Source of the DNA: Bacteroidales bacterium UBA5536 | Lineage (GTDB): Bacteria; Bacteroidota; Bacteroidia; Bacteroidales; F082 | Direction: 5' to 3' | DNA length: 64,000 bases | Assembly (NCBI GenBank): GCA_002426795.1 | Contig: DINQ01000015.1 | Location: forward strand, 153,609-217,608 | Part shown: piece by piece, positions 51,007-60,137 of the stretch | How positions within the stretch are numbered: position 1 is the first letter of the stretch | Layout of the letters: each line of letters begins with the position of its first letter | Program-made: the position numbers and the translations under genes | The notes under the pieces: generated by a model | What the model saw: the letters and a program-made list of their open reading frames with translations, nothing else | The model's database searches: none | What the model was told of the DNA's origin: nothing

Positions 51007-52977
51007 ATGAAAAATATCATAGGTTTTCTGGCCCTGTTGATCATTTGTAGTTCATCAGTGGCATTCGCACAAAAAGCAGGCGAACGAATCTCAGGTGAGT
51101 TGATGATTCAGCTCAATAAAGGGCATGAAATCTTTGAAATGCAAGATTTTTTGATGGCAAATGGTTTGCGGGTCAAACAAACACTTTCGCGCCGACTTCA
51201 TATTTATTTACTCACTTTTGATGACGCTAAATTCAGTGCAGGCAACTTGTTGCAGCTGCTGAAAAATCAGGGGGGAATAGCCAATGTTCAGCCTAATCAT
51301 TACATCAGCCTGCGCGAAGCTACCGAAAACACACCCGATGATCCTGACTTTGTCAATCAATGGGGATTTCACAACGACGGTTCGGGAAGTGGTATTGAAG
51401 GGGCAGATATTGATGCGCTGAGGGCATGGGATCTCACTACAGGTGGACTTACAGCTTTGGGAGATACGATTGTTGTGGCAGTGGTTGATGGCGGATGCTT
51501 TTTACCACATGAAGACCTCAATTTATTTAAAAACAGGCATGAGATACCTGGTAATGGTATTGATGACGATAACAACGGTTACATTGACGATTATGATGGT
51601 TGGAATGCCTACAACAACAACGGTTCAGTTCCTTCCAGTTCGCACGGAACGCATGTTACAGGCACTGTTGGAGCTATTGGCAATAACGGCATCGGTGTTA
51701 CAGGCGTCAACTGGAATATCAAAGTAATGCCTGTGGCCGGTTCTTCCACTGTGGAATCAACTGTTGTTGCGGCTTATTCTTACGTTTACGAAATGCGTGC
51801 CCGCTACAACGAAACCCAGGGCGACTCGGGTGCCTTTGTGGTAGCGACCAATTCCTCATTTGGTGTCGACAATGGTAACCCCGATAATTATCCGATCTGG
51901 GGTGCGATGTATGACAGTCTTGGTGCTATCGGCATTTTGAATGCCGGAGCTACCGCCAACAGCAATGTAAATGTGGATGTGCAGGGCGACATTCCAACCG
52001 CTTTTACCAGTCCATGGCTCATTAGCGTAACAAATACGACTAACAAGGACGAAAAGTTCAGCAGTGCAGGCTATGGTCTCGAAAGCATCGATCTGGGTGC
52101 TCCCGGAACTTCAATCTATTCAACACGTCCATCCAATACGTATGGTTATTCAACCGGAACCAGTATGGCTACTCCACATGTTGCGGGTGCTGTTGGCTTG
52201 CTTTTTTCGGCTGCTGATTCAGCATTTATGCTGGCCTACAAAGAAAACCCTGCAGAGGGCGCTTTGCTGATGAAAGAATATATCCTGAACGGAACAGATC
52301 CGATAGCCAGTTTACAAGGCATTAGCGTTACTGGTGGAAGGCTCAACATTTTTAATTCGATCAATCTCCTGCAGGGAAATATCGAACTTATCATCAATCC
52401 CAGCGACAGCCTGATGTTGAATGTTTCCATTGACTCATCCAAAGAGACGGCAATCTATTTTGACAATCCCGGAAGCGCACCCTTGCAGCTGCTTTTTTCA
52501 AAGAGCGACACCATCAACTGGGTTGATCTGGTCATTGACACACTGAATCTTGACCCGGGAACAACAGATTCGCTAACACTTTTGATTGACAGCCAGGGCT
52601 TGGATCCAGGGGTGTATTTTGCCGATATCATGATTGATGCAGGTGTTGGTGGTAGTTATGTTGTTGTTGTAAAGATGACCGTTTTTGATCCTGTTGGGGT
52701 GAATGAAAAATTCCAAATTCCTGTAAATGTTCATCCCAATCCTTTTAGCGACCGGGTATATTTCAAGGGATTAAAAATTGGAAAAGAAACAAAAATCACA
52801 ATTTCTGATCTGCAGGGAAGAATTGTTTTTCAGCAGCGCTTCGATAAAACCGCCAGCGAAAGTACAGTCTCCTGGAACGGGAAAAATATGCAAGGAATAC
52901 CCTGTAAGCCTGGCATCTATTTTTATCGCATCATTTCTGATCTTCAACAGGCCAGCGGAAGCCTCATTTTGCAATAG
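51007..52977 (+). CDS. Secreted subtilisin-family serine protease with T9SS domain
   Basis: The 656-residue preproprotein has a signal peptide (IIGFLALLIICSSSVAFAQ), a propeptide at about 25-105 with the fervidolysin-like pattern, and an S8 catalytic domain at about 115-455. The triad is Asp161 (AVVDGG), His213 (SSHGTHVTG) and Ser386 (GTSMATPHVAG), with the oxyanion Asn282. A calcium-type acidic loop (GIDDDNNGYIDDYDGW) lies at about 184-199. A beta-sandwich follows, and the last 80 residues are a T9SS type A sorting domain (VHPNPFSDRV, then GIYFYRIISD). It is an exported or surface protease of broad or unknown specificity and fits the peptidase set of the window. Confidence 0.95.
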   Translation: MKNIIGFLALLIICSSSVAFAQKAGERISGELMIQLNKGHEIFEMQDFLMANGLRVKQTLSRRLHIYLLTFDDAKFSAGNLLQLLKNQGGIANVQPNHYISLREATENTPDDPDFVNQWGFHNDGSGSGIEGADIDALRAWDLTTGGLTALGDTIVVAVVDGGCFLPHEDLNLFKNRHEIPGNGIDDDNNGYIDDYDGWNAYNNNGSVPSSSHGTHVTGTVGAIGNNGIGVTGVNWNIKVMPVAGSSTVESTVVAAYSYVYEMRARYNETQGDSGAFVVATNSSFGVDNGNPDNYPIWGAMYDSLGAIGILNAGATANSNVNVDVQGDIPTAFTSPWLISVTNTTNKDEKFSSAGYGLESIDLGAPGTSIYSTRPSNTYGYSTGTSMATPHVAGAVGLLFSAADSAFMLAYKENPAEGALLMKEYILNGTDPIASLQGISVTGGRLNIFNSINLLQGNIELIINPSDSLMLNVSIDSSKETAIYFDNPGSAPLQLLFSKSDTINWVDLVIDTLNLDPGTTDSLTLLIDSQGLDPGVYFADIMIDAGVGGSYVVVVKMTVFDPVGVNEKFQIPVNVHPNPFSDRVYFKGLKIGKETKITISDLQGRIVFQQRFDKTASESTVSWNGKNMQGIPCKPGIYFYRIISDLQQASGSLILQ

Positions 52978-53075
52978 ATATCGCATATGAAGCATTTCGT
53001 TTCAGGCCTAAATTCGCAACAACAACAAAAAATAATTGTACTTTTACCTTTGATAAACCAGAAAAAGCGAATCTA

Positions 53076-53810
53076 ATGCTTAAAATGCTCGGGGAATACC
53101 TCATTCTGATGTTTGAAACGTTTAAAAGGCCTGACAAAGGACCTGTTTTCAGACGACAACTGATGGTGGAATTTGTGGGTCTGGGTGTTGATTCTTTTGG
53201 CATTGTTGTGATTATTTCAGTATTTACAGGAGCTATTGTGGCCATTCAAACTGCCTACAACATTGACTCTCCACTCATTCCTCTTACCATGGTGGGTTTC
53301 ACAACTCGTCAAATGATGATTCTTGAGTTTTCGCCAACCATTATCAGCCTGATTTTGGCCGGTAAAGTGGGTTCGCGCATTGCTTCTGAAATTGGCACCA
53401 TGCGCGTTACCGAGCAAATTGATGCACTGCGTGTAATGGGCGTCAATCCGGCAAACTATCTGATTCTTCCCAAAATTACGGCCAGTATGCTCTTCAATCC
53501 CGTGTTGATTATCATGAGTATGGTTGTGGGAATCTGGGGTGGCTGGTTTGCCTGTGTGGTGACCGGATTGGTGACTTCAACTGATTTTGTCAGCGGACTT
53601 CGGGGCTGGTTTGAGCCTTTTACGGTTACTTACGCCATGATAAAAACGGTGGTTTTTGCTTTCATCATTTCCTCTGTGTCAGGATATTTGGGTTACAATA
53701 TCAAAGGCGGCTCGGTTGAAGTGGGAAGGGCAAGTACCAAAGCCGTTGTGTATAGCAGCATCCTGATCATCTTTTTCGACCTGATACTCACCCAACTCCT
53801 GCTGATATGA
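53076..53810 (+). CDS. mlaE: MlaE-type ABC transporter permease
   Basis: The 244-residue permease has about five or six membrane helices and the MlaE blocks RQLMVEFVGLGVDSFGIV in part, GKVGSRIASEIGTMRVTEQIDALRVMG (quoted partly: GSRIASEIGTMRVTEQ) and the family's conserved Gly-rich C-terminus (NIKGGSVEVGRASTKAVV). It is part of the Mla-type system that moves phospholipids between the two membranes. A -7-like TACCTTTG lies at 53045-53052, 23 bp before the ATG. It overlaps the ATPase gene by 4 bp. No MlaD/MCE protein gene is in the window. Confidence 0.93.
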   Translation: MLKMLGEYLILMFETFKRPDKGPVFRRQLMVEFVGLGVDSFGIVVIISVFTGAIVAIQTAYNIDSPLIPLTMVGFTTRQMMILEFSPTIISLILAGKVGSRIASEIGTMRVTEQIDALRVMGVNPANYLILPKITASMLFNPVLIIMSMVVGIWGGWFACVVTGLVTSTDFVSGLRGWFEPFTVTYAMIKTVVFAFIISSVSGYLGYNIKGGSVEVGRASTKAVVYSSILIIFFDLILTQLLLI

Positions 53811-54553
53811 TCGAGGTTAAAGAAGTTAGTAAGGCATTTGGCGACAAGGTGGTGCTGCAAAGTGTAAGTGCTGTTTTCGAGAAAGGGAAGACCAATCTCA
53901 TTATCGGACAAAGTGGTTCGGGAAAAACGGTGTTAATGAAGAGTTGTATTGGATTGATTGAACCTGATGAGGGAGTAATCAGATTCGATAACCGTCCTTT
54001 TTCGCGCCTGAGCGAGAAGAATAAAGTAGATATCCGCAAAGAAATGGGTGTTCTTTTTCAGGGCGGTGCCTTGTTTGACTCATTTACGGTGGAGCAAAAC
54101 GTAATGTTTCCGCTCAATATGTTTACCAACCAGACTTTAGAAGAGAAACTGGATCGCGTGAATTTTTGCCTGAAAAGAGTGAATCTGGAAAATGTGAATA
54201 AACTTTTCCCTTCAGAAATTAGCGGTGGGATGATGAAACGTGTGGCTATTGCAAGAGCCATTTCGAACAGTCCACAATATTTGTTTTGCGATGAACCCAA
54301 CTCAGGCCTTGACCCCAAGACCGCTGAAGTGATTGACGCCCTGATTAGCGAAATCACTGAAGAATACAATATTACCACTGTAATCAACACGCACGATATG
54401 AACTCGGTGCTGCAAATAGGTCAGCACATCAATTTTCTTTACAAAGGTAAACTCTGGTGGCAGGGCGATAAGGAAACCATTCTCAGAGCTGAAAACCCCG
54501 AGTTGCGCGATTTTGTTTTCTCAACAGAATTGACGCGACGAATCAAACTATAG
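53807..54553 (+). CDS. mlaF: MlaF-type ABC transporter ATPase
   Basis: The 248-residue ATPase has Walker A (GQSGSGKTVL at about 37-46), a Q-loop (LFQGGALFDSFT), the ABC signature in SEISGGMMKRVAIARA, Walker B (YLFCDEPNSGLDP) and the switch His (INTHDMNS). The GGALFDSFTVEQNV stretch is typical of the Mla group. It pairs with the permease gene, whose stop it overlaps by 4 bp. The cvpA gene follows 4 bp behind. It powers lipid transport at the inner membrane. Confidence 0.95.
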   Translation: MIEVKEVSKAFGDKVVLQSVSAVFEKGKTNLIIGQSGSGKTVLMKSCIGLIEPDEGVIRFDNRPFSRLSEKNKVDIRKEMGVLFQGGALFDSFTVEQNVMFPLNMFTNQTLEEKLDRVNFCLKRVNLENVNKLFPSEISGGMMKRVAIARAISNSPQYLFCDEPNSGLDPKTAEVIDALISEITEEYNITTVINTHDMNSVLQIGQHINFLYKGKLWWQGDKETILRAENPELRDFVFSTELTRRIKL

Positions 54554-54557
54554 TCCT

Positions 54558-55079
54558 ATGAATTACATCGATCTGATTATCGCACTGTTTTTGGCCTGGT
54601 TTGCCTACAAAGGCTATACCAAAGGTCTGATCATTGAGCTTGCTTCGTTGGCAGCGCTGGTCTTGGGTATTTATGTTGCCATGTATTTCTCTGATATCGT
54701 GGCCGACCTACTCAAAACCTACCTGAATGTGGGTAAAAAATACCTGGCTTTGGTGGCTTTTGTGCTCACCTTTTTATTGGTGGTGATTGGCGTAGTTACT
54801 GTTGGAAGAATTCTTGAAAAATTTATCGACATTCTTCTGCTGGGCTTCCTCAATAAGATGGCAGGCGCGGTTTTTGGCGTACTAAAAGGCATGCTGATTC
54901 TGAGCTTGTTGATTTTACTGATGAATTATCTGGAATTCACCGATCTGGTGCTGGATAAGAAAACCCGCGACAGTTCCATGTTTTATGGAACAGTAGAGAG
55001 TGTAGCCCCCACTTTGTATCAGCACCTCGATTTTCTGAAAGAGGTCGAAATTAAGCTGCCAACGCTCAACGGCCATTAA
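54558..55079 (+). CDS. CvpA-family membrane protein
   Basis: The 173-residue protein has four hydrophobic helices with the CvpA opening NYIDLIIALFLAWFAYKGYTKG and the later GFLNKMAGAVFGVLKGMLILS (both shortened in meaning here). CvpA was found through colicin V production in E. coli, but the general role appears to be envelope homeostasis. It starts 4 bp after the MlaF stop, so the three genes form a unit with an envelope-lipid theme. The end faces the response regulator gene on the other strand. Confidence 0.88.
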   Translation: MNYIDLIIALFLAWFAYKGYTKGLIIELASLAALVLGIYVAMYFSDIVADLLKTYLNVGKKYLALVAFVLTFLLVVIGVVTVGRILEKFIDILLLGFLNKMAGAVFGVLKGMLILSLLILLMNYLEFTDLVLDKKTRDSSMFYGTVESVAPTLYQHLDFLKEVEIKLPTLNGH

Positions 55080-55107
55080 ATATTTGACAGGAATTTGGAT
55101 TGATTGT

Positions 55108-55878
55108 CTAAAAATCCAGTTCCCGTTTCAAATCCTTGATGCGGCTTTTACTTACGTTGACCTGATTGCCATTTTTAAGCATCAGCATATAGCTTTCTTT
55201 GCCATATTGCTCAATGCGCTGAATCTGGTTGATATTCACAATGTGTGAGCGGTGGATGCGGATAAACTGCTCTTGCGGCAGATGTTGCTCCAAAAAGCCC
55301 ATGGTTTCTTTTTTCATGAAACGACCTTCATGGGTGTGGATCATCACGTAGTCGTCCTGGGCTTCGAGCTGTTCGATATCTTCAACAGGAATCACATGAA
55401 TATTGCTGCCCGATTTGACAACAATCCTGTCAAGCGTAGCCTGCTCATTGTGCAATTGTTCAACCATTTTTTGAATTCCAGGCGTTTGTTTCGCCTTGAT
55501 GGCAAACCGCTCAGTCACTTTTTCAATGGCTTGCCTGAGGCGGCTTTTGGCAAATGGTTTCATCAAATAATCTACTGCATTAAGCTCAAATGCTTTGATG
55601 GCAAACTGATCGTAAGCAGTTGTAAAAATGATTTCCGGGATTTCATCCAGTAGCTCAATGAGTTCAAAACCAGTGAGTTTTGGCATTTGAATATCGAGGA
55701 TGACCAAGTCGGGTTTGTTTTCGTTGATGGCCTTGAGTCCGCTGAAACCATCGCTGCATTCGCCAATTAGGTCGATATGCTCAATATCCGATAGAAAAAC
55801 CTTCAATAAATCACGCGCAGGTGCTTCATCTTCAATGATCAGTGTGCGTATTTTCGGGACTATTTTTCCGGGCGACAT
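55108..55878 (-). CDS. LytTR-family response regulator
   Basis: The 256-residue protein has a receiver domain at about 11-125 (LIIEDEAPARDLL, phospho-Asp in LVILDIQMPKLTG at about 62, TTAYDQFAIKAFE) and a LytTR DNA-binding domain at about 155-255 (RIVVKSGSNIHVIPVEDIEQLEAQ, RIHRSHIVNINQI). It is the cognate partner of the histidine kinase gene directly upstream (69 bp). LytTR regulators usually bind two short direct repeats; I do not see clear repeats in front of this unit. The third gene of the unit is the LiaF-like membrane protein. Confidence 0.93.
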   Translation of the reverse strand: MSPGKIVPKIRTLIIEDEAPARDLLKVFLSDIEHIDLIGECSDGFSGLKAINENKPDLVILDIQMPKLTGFELIELLDEIPEIIFTTAYDQFAIKAFELNAVDYLMKPFAKSRLRQAIEKVTERFAIKAKQTPGIQKMVEQLHNEQATLDRIVVKSGSNIHVIPVEDIEQLEAQDDYVMIHTHEGRFMKKETMGFLEQHLPQEQFIRIHRSHIVNINQIQRIEQYGKESYMLMLKNGNQVNVSKSRIKDLKRELDF

Positions 55879-55947
55879 GGCAAGACGTTTTTTGTAGCAA
55901 AATTAAATGAATGGGTTAAAGATAGTTTACTTGGTGTAATTGGCCAA

Positions 55948-57015
55948 TCAGGAATTTATATGGGCCTTTTTTCTGGGAATTTTCAGGATAACCTCAAAAT
56001 CGATTTTCCCCATCCTGATTTCAAGTAAGTCTGAACGCTGGTAAATCAGCTGCAATCTCTTTCTGATGTTGGCCAAACCAATACCTTCACCTTTTGGCCT
56101 CACAGCTTCGGGGTCAAAATCGTTTTGAATGTGCAACAACAAATATTCCTCATTTGGTTCGCAACGCATCTCTACAAGCACTTCTTCGGTGCTATGATAA
56201 ACGCCATGTTTGATAGCATTTTCGAAGATCGGTTGCAGTATCATATTCGGAATTTCGGCATCCAAGCAGGCTTCTGGTACTTTAGAACGGTAGGTGAGGC
56301 GTTTTCCAAAACGGATTTTCTCTATGTCGAGATAGCGCTCGGTATTTTCGAGTTCGCGACGCAAACTGGTTGTTTCGTTCCGGTCGTGACTGAGCGAATA
56401 GCGCAGAAAATCAGAAAGTTTGATCACCATTTCCTGGGCCTTTTCGGGGCTGCTCATGGTGAGAGAACTGATCGAGTTGAGGCTGTTGAACAGAAAATGA
56501 GGATTGATTTGCGATTTGAGCGCATTCAGTTCGGCCTCACGCACCAGGTTGTTGAGTTCGCTTTCGATTTGCATTTTTTGCTGAAGATCTTCATAATACA
56601 GAATCATGTAGTAGATCAGAATGAAAATCAGGTAAAAAAACGAACCGATAACTGCCCGCCATGGGAGCGACTGATCAAGAAACTCCAGATACTCGGCACT
56701 TTGGTTTTCCAATGCACGCAAAATGAAATATCCGGAAGCCAACCAAATGGCAATGATAATGATGGCTGCAAGTAAATGATTGACTATTAGGTCGAAAATA
56801 TTCTGATGGTCTTTCAGGTTGAAACGCAGTACGTACCAAATGTTGAAACCAATCAGCGCCAGAATGGCATTAAAAACAAGGGCATCGTTGAGGCTCGAAA
56901 ACAGATTGATGCCCTGGTAATAACTCAAAATGGCTGTCTGAATCAGGATGATCACGACCCAGACAGCCAGGTAAATAATCAGGTAATTACGATTTTTAAT
57001 AAACGGATTAAGCAT
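55948..57015 (-). CDS. LytS/YehU-type sensor histidine kinase
   Basis: The 355-residue kinase has four transmembrane helices in residues 1-150, the His_kinase (PF06580) phospho-site in LKSQINPHFLFNSLNSISSL (His at about 174 in NPHFLF), and an ATP-binding domain with the N-box IFENAIKHGVYH, G1-like LHIQNDF and GEGIGLANIRKRL. There is no periplasmic domain of size, so the signal may come through the membrane or a partner. It pairs with the response regulator to its 3' side. The LiaF-like gene 109 bp upstream on the same strand is a candidate third component. Confidence 0.92.
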   Translation of the reverse strand: MLNPFIKNRNYLIIYLAVWVVIILIQTAILSYYQGINLFSSLNDALVFNAILALIGFNIWYVLRFNLKDHQNIFDLIVNHLLAAIIIIAIWLASGYFILRALENQSAEYLEFLDQSLPWRAVIGSFFYLIFILIYYMILYYEDLQQKMQIESELNNLVREAELNALKSQINPHFLFNSLNSISSLTMSSPEKAQEMVIKLSDFLRYSLSHDRNETTSLRRELENTERYLDIEKIRFGKRLTYRSKVPEACLDAEIPNMILQPIFENAIKHGVYHSTEEVLVEMRCEPNEEYLLLHIQNDFDPEAVRPKGEGIGLANIRKRLQLIYQRSDLLEIRMGKIDFEVILKIPRKKAHINS

Positions 57016-57124
57016 GTTTCTGCGACTGGTTAAGTAGTTGTGTGTGTGGTTGACTTACAGCGATAAAAACGCTCCGGGCTGGTAAAAAGTTACTTTGCAG
57101 CAAAATTTCCAGCTGGTTTGGTGG

Positions 57125-57856
57125 TTAGTAGCTTTTCAGTTCTACGCCGCCAAACAACACAACTCCTTTGACAACCAACATTTTTTCAGGGTTATTTACC
57201 TGTGGCGACAGTCGTTTATCGCTGAAACCGCCAAAGATTGAAACTACTTCCGATTTAATCTGCCAGTCGTCGGGCACAATCAGTTTCGATCCGCCAAAGA
57301 GGATAAAGGTATCGATGGTACAGCCTTCTTTTGAGGGAGTAGCCGATTTCATTTCAATATCGGTGCCGCCAAAGATGGCTGTTATTTTACCACCCCTGAA
57401 ATTGCTTGAAGTAATCTTGGTGTTTCCTCCTCCAAAGATGGCAAGTTCATCAATGATTTCATCAGGATTCTCCATAGGGCGACTGTCAGCGCTGAAAACG
57501 CGTGTTTTTCCCCCTTTACCAGGTGTAGGATCTCCACGTTTTGTCAGGATGATCAAACCAATTCCAATCAAAATGGCAGGCCAGAATATGTCTCTGAAGC
57601 GCAATGAATAGCTAAAGATTTCGGGCATCCAGAAAATAACACCCAAACCGATAAGGATGAAACCGGTTGTCCGGTTTTCGCGGTTAGATAAGGTAATCAA
57701 ACCAATACCAATTAAAAGCGTTTTCCATGAAATGAGGTAATGCCTGATGTCAATCGGCAAAAGGTTGATCTGGTCGAGTAAAAGTAATCCGCCGGCAACT
57801 ATGAGCAGTAATCCGGCTACTACGCGTCTGTCTAGGTTTGATGAATTTGTTTCCAT
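57125..57856 (-). CDS. LiaF-like membrane protein with DUF2154-type C-terminal domain
   Basis: The 243-residue protein has four short hydrophobic helices in its first half (VVAGLLLIVAGGLLLLDQ, TLLIGIGLITL, TTGFILIGLGVIFWM, ILIGIGLIIL). The second half is a beta-repeat domain with four FGG turns (LAIFGGGNTKI, TAIFGGTDIEM, ILFGGSKLIV, SIFGGFSDK), as in LiaF. In Firmicutes, LiaF holds back a LiaRS-type two-component system that answers cell-wall stress. Here it lies directly upstream of a LytS-type kinase and a LytTR regulator on the same strand, which suggests a matching control role by inference. The expected location is the cytoplasmic membrane. Confidence 0.87.
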   Translation of the reverse strand: METNSSNLDRRVVAGLLLIVAGGLLLLDQINLLPIDIRHYLISWKTLLIGIGLITLSNRENRTTGFILIGLGVIFWMPEIFSYSLRFRDIFWPAILIGIGLIILTKRGDPTPGKGGKTRVFSADSRPMENPDEIIDELAIFGGGNTKITSSNFRGGKITAIFGGTDIEMKSATPSKEGCTIDTFILFGGSKLIVPDDWQIKSEVVSIFGGFSDKRLSPQVNNPEKMLVVKGVVLFGGVELKSY

Positions 57857-58047
57857 TTTATTTACGTGTTAATGTGAATACATTGTTATTTATGGCAAAT
57901 GTATGCCACAGAGTACCTTATGTAAACAGAAAATAGGTAAACAGGCGAACCTGGTCGGTGAATGGCGGAAAATAGTCTGTAAAAAGGGCTGTATGAAACC
58001 TTGCAAAAGGCCGCAACGACGGGGTATAACAAAAAGAGTCCTGAAGA

Positions 58048-59550
58048 TTAGCCGCAATGAAAGTACTTGCTCACAAACTTCATGATCTTTTCTTCATCAT
58101 CTCCGAGTTCGCTTCTCAGGTTTTTATCATTGAAGGCGCGCAGGTTTTTGATGATGAAATTGAGAATCGACTCTGAAAAAACATTGTTTTCCAGGTAATA
58201 GCCTTTGTGTTTTTCGAGGGCATCGGCCGAATCGACACAACAACCTGGTAACTGTTCCAGTTCGCTTTGCTTGGATTTGTTTTGGTCGTCGAAAATATTG
58301 ACATCTACATAGGTCTTTTCGGCAAATGCCAACGCATCTTCCATCTCGAATCCGATACGGGCAGCCACTGTGAGGCCAGCCATCAACAGGTAAATGTCGG
58401 CCGAGCCATCAGGAGCCCTAAACTCAACGGTTTGCTTTTGACTGAAGTCGAGCTTCACGGGTTTTTCCTGCGGATTGGCATCGGCAATCATGTCGGTATG
58501 GTTGCTCCAGCCCAGCGGAACGCGCACCAAAACTGAGCGGTTGCGGTCGCCCCAGCAGATGTTTGTCGGAGCTTCCTGATGCGGAACCAGCCTGAAATAA
58601 GAAGTCGGAATGGCATTGCCAAAAGCCGTGAGCGAAGCTGCCAGCGTAAGGTAGCCTGCGATGGCTTTGCGGGCCTCGTCGCTGAGTTTACCGTTTTGCA
58701 TCATGACGCTTTGGCTGTTTCTCATCAGGCGGGTGTGCACGTGCATGCCACTTCCGGCCTTTCCAACGGTGATTTTTGGCGCAAAAGTGATGGTAACGCC
58801 ATAGCGATAAGCAAGCGTACGCATGATCCATTTGGCAACAACCAGCTGATCGGCCGCATCCTCCACATTGGTGGGCAGAAACTCGATTTCGTTTTGCTCA
58901 TAAACTTTGCCTTCGAGCGAGAAGTTGCCCACTTCCGAGTGTCCGTATTTGATCTGGCCACCACTTTGTGCAATCAAACGCATGGCTTCGCGCCTATAGT
59001 CGCCATATTTGTTAAAAGGTGACGATTCGTGATATCCCTTCTGGTTTACAGCTGGATACAACTCTTCTTCGTCGCTGATGATGTAATATTCGAGTTCGCC
59101 CATGGTTTCGAAAACCAGTCCTGTTTTTTCCTGCAGACTTTTGTGGGCCTTTTTAAGGATGTATTCAGGTGAACTTTCAAAAGGATTGCCATGACGGTCA
59201 TAAAATGCACACAACAAATCGAGCGTGGGTACATCTGCAAAGGGATTTACAAAAGCAGTCTTGTATTTTGGAATCACATACAAGTCGCTTGATCCGGCTT
59301 CAACAAAGGGAAATAAACTTGAACCATCAACGCGCTCTCCTGCCGAAAGGATATTTTCGAGATGTTCGCGGCTGTTGATGATGAAATTGAGGGTTTTGAG
59401 GCGACCATCCCAGCCAACATACCTGAAATTGATCATTTCAATATCATTGTCTTCGATAAAACGAATCAGATCGGCTCGTGTAAATTCGGCTGAAGGTTTA
59501 TTCAGGTATTGAACCAATGGGTTCGGATTCATTGCAGTTAATTCATTCAT
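58048..59550 (-). CDS. glnA: Glutamine synthetase (type I-like)
   Basis: The 500-residue enzyme (494 from the second ATG) has the beta-grasp N-terminus (MINFRYVGWDG) and the catalytic barrel: GELEYYI, GHSEVGNF, NEIEFLP, GSGMHVHTRL, NRSVLVRVP and VEFRAPDGSADIYL. It makes glutamine from glutamate, ammonia and ATP in the cytoplasm. I see no NLYxLP-type adenylylation motif near the C-terminus, so GlnE control of the enteric kind is unlikely. The length lies above the usual 440-470. It stands alone. Another glutamine synthetase of the GSIII type is common in Bacteroidota and may lie elsewhere. Confidence 0.92.
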   Translation of the reverse strand: MNELTAMNPNPLVQYLNKPSAEFTRADLIRFIEDNDIEMINFRYVGWDGRLKTLNFIINSREHLENILSAGERVDGSSLFPFVEAGSSDLYVIPKYKTAFVNPFADVPTLDLLCAFYDRHGNPFESSPEYILKKAHKSLQEKTGLVFETMGELEYYIISDEEELYPAVNQKGYHESSPFNKYGDYRREAMRLIAQSGGQIKYGHSEVGNFSLEGKVYEQNEIEFLPTNVEDAADQLVVAKWIMRTLAYRYGVTITFAPKITVGKAGSGMHVHTRLMRNSQSVMMQNGKLSDEARKAIAGYLTLAASLTAFGNAIPTSYFRLVPHQEAPTNICWGDRNRSVLVRVPLGWSNHTDMIADANPQEKPVKLDFSQKQTVEFRAPDGSADIYLLMAGLTVAARIGFEMEDALAFAEKTYVDVNIFDDQNKSKQSELEQLPGCCVDSADALEKHKGYYLENNVFSESILNFIIKNLRAFNDKNLRSELGDDEEKIMKFVSKYFHCG

Positions 59551-59799
59551 GGTTTATCAGGATGTTTTCGCACATTTGGCTGCAAACATACCAAAAAAGG
59601 CATGATTAGTGGCATTTGACCGTGTTTGTCAAATCAATTTAAAACGTTTTCAAATAGTTTTGAAATAATCTTAAATTTTTGAAGCAAAAACTACTCATCT
59701 GCAGGTAAAGGAGCACACAAACTTCACCATTGAAGTTTATCCAGGCAGAATGAATTTTTGGCCATATTGAAGCTGACCAAGAAAATGATAGACGGTCAA

Positions 59800-59997
59800 C
59801 TATTTGTTGTCAGGCACGCTGTGGATGCAATTACAAAACATGCACAAAATAAAGCTGACAGCAGCCAGACACATCAAGCACATGGCAACGATGCATACAT
59901 TAATTTGAAGAAATGTCCAGCCGGCAATCATCACGAGAATGCTGAGTAAAATGGAGACCAGTCCAACCTGAGAAGCTATTTTAGCAAACTTACACAT
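59800..59997 (-). CDS. Small hydrophobic membrane protein (65 residues)
   Basis: The frame starts MCKFAKIASQVGLVSILLSI and encodes 65 residues with two hydrophobic helices (about 10-30 and 34-54) and six cysteines, several in the second helix and tail (CIVAMCLMC, ILCMFCNCI). I recognise no family. It diverges from the FNR-like gene, and the CRP-type palindrome lies 58 bp before its ATG, so it may share control with that gene. The many Cys could bind metal or heme, or simply anchor the protein; this is inference. Its small size leaves doubt whether it is expressed. Confidence 0.5.
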   Translation of the reverse strand: MCKFAKIASQVGLVSILLSILVMIAGWTFLQINVCIVAMCLMCLAAVSFILCMFCNCIHSVPDNK

Positions 59998-60055
59998 AAT
60001 CAATAGGTTTTAGTACAAAATTACATACTAAAAAGCGTTACTTGCCGAATAAAAA

Positions 60056-60071
60056 TGTGATTTGTGTCACA
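60056..60071. promoter_or_regulatory. CRP-type palindromic operator
   Basis: The site is a perfect TGTGA-N6-TCACA palindrome (TGTGATTTGTGTCACA). It lies between the small membrane protein gene and the FNR-like gene, about 67 bp before the latter's ATG. The regulator's own recognition helix carries the RExxxR pattern that reads TGTGA in CRP. Confidence 0.65.
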
Positions 60072-60080
60072 GAATATAAA

Positions 60081-60092
60081 TGATATAGATCA
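60081..60092. promoter_or_regulatory. FNR-box-like palindrome
   Basis: TGAT-ATAG-ATCA matches eight bases of the TTGAT-N4-ATCAA FNR box. Its centre is about 51 bp upstream of the ATG at 60138. A -7-like TATATTTA lies at 60109-60116, so the box would cover the -33 region. Confidence 0.5.
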
Positions 60093-60137
60093 CTTTTTAT
60101 GATTTTTATATATTTACAGTCGCCAAAACTTTGCTTT

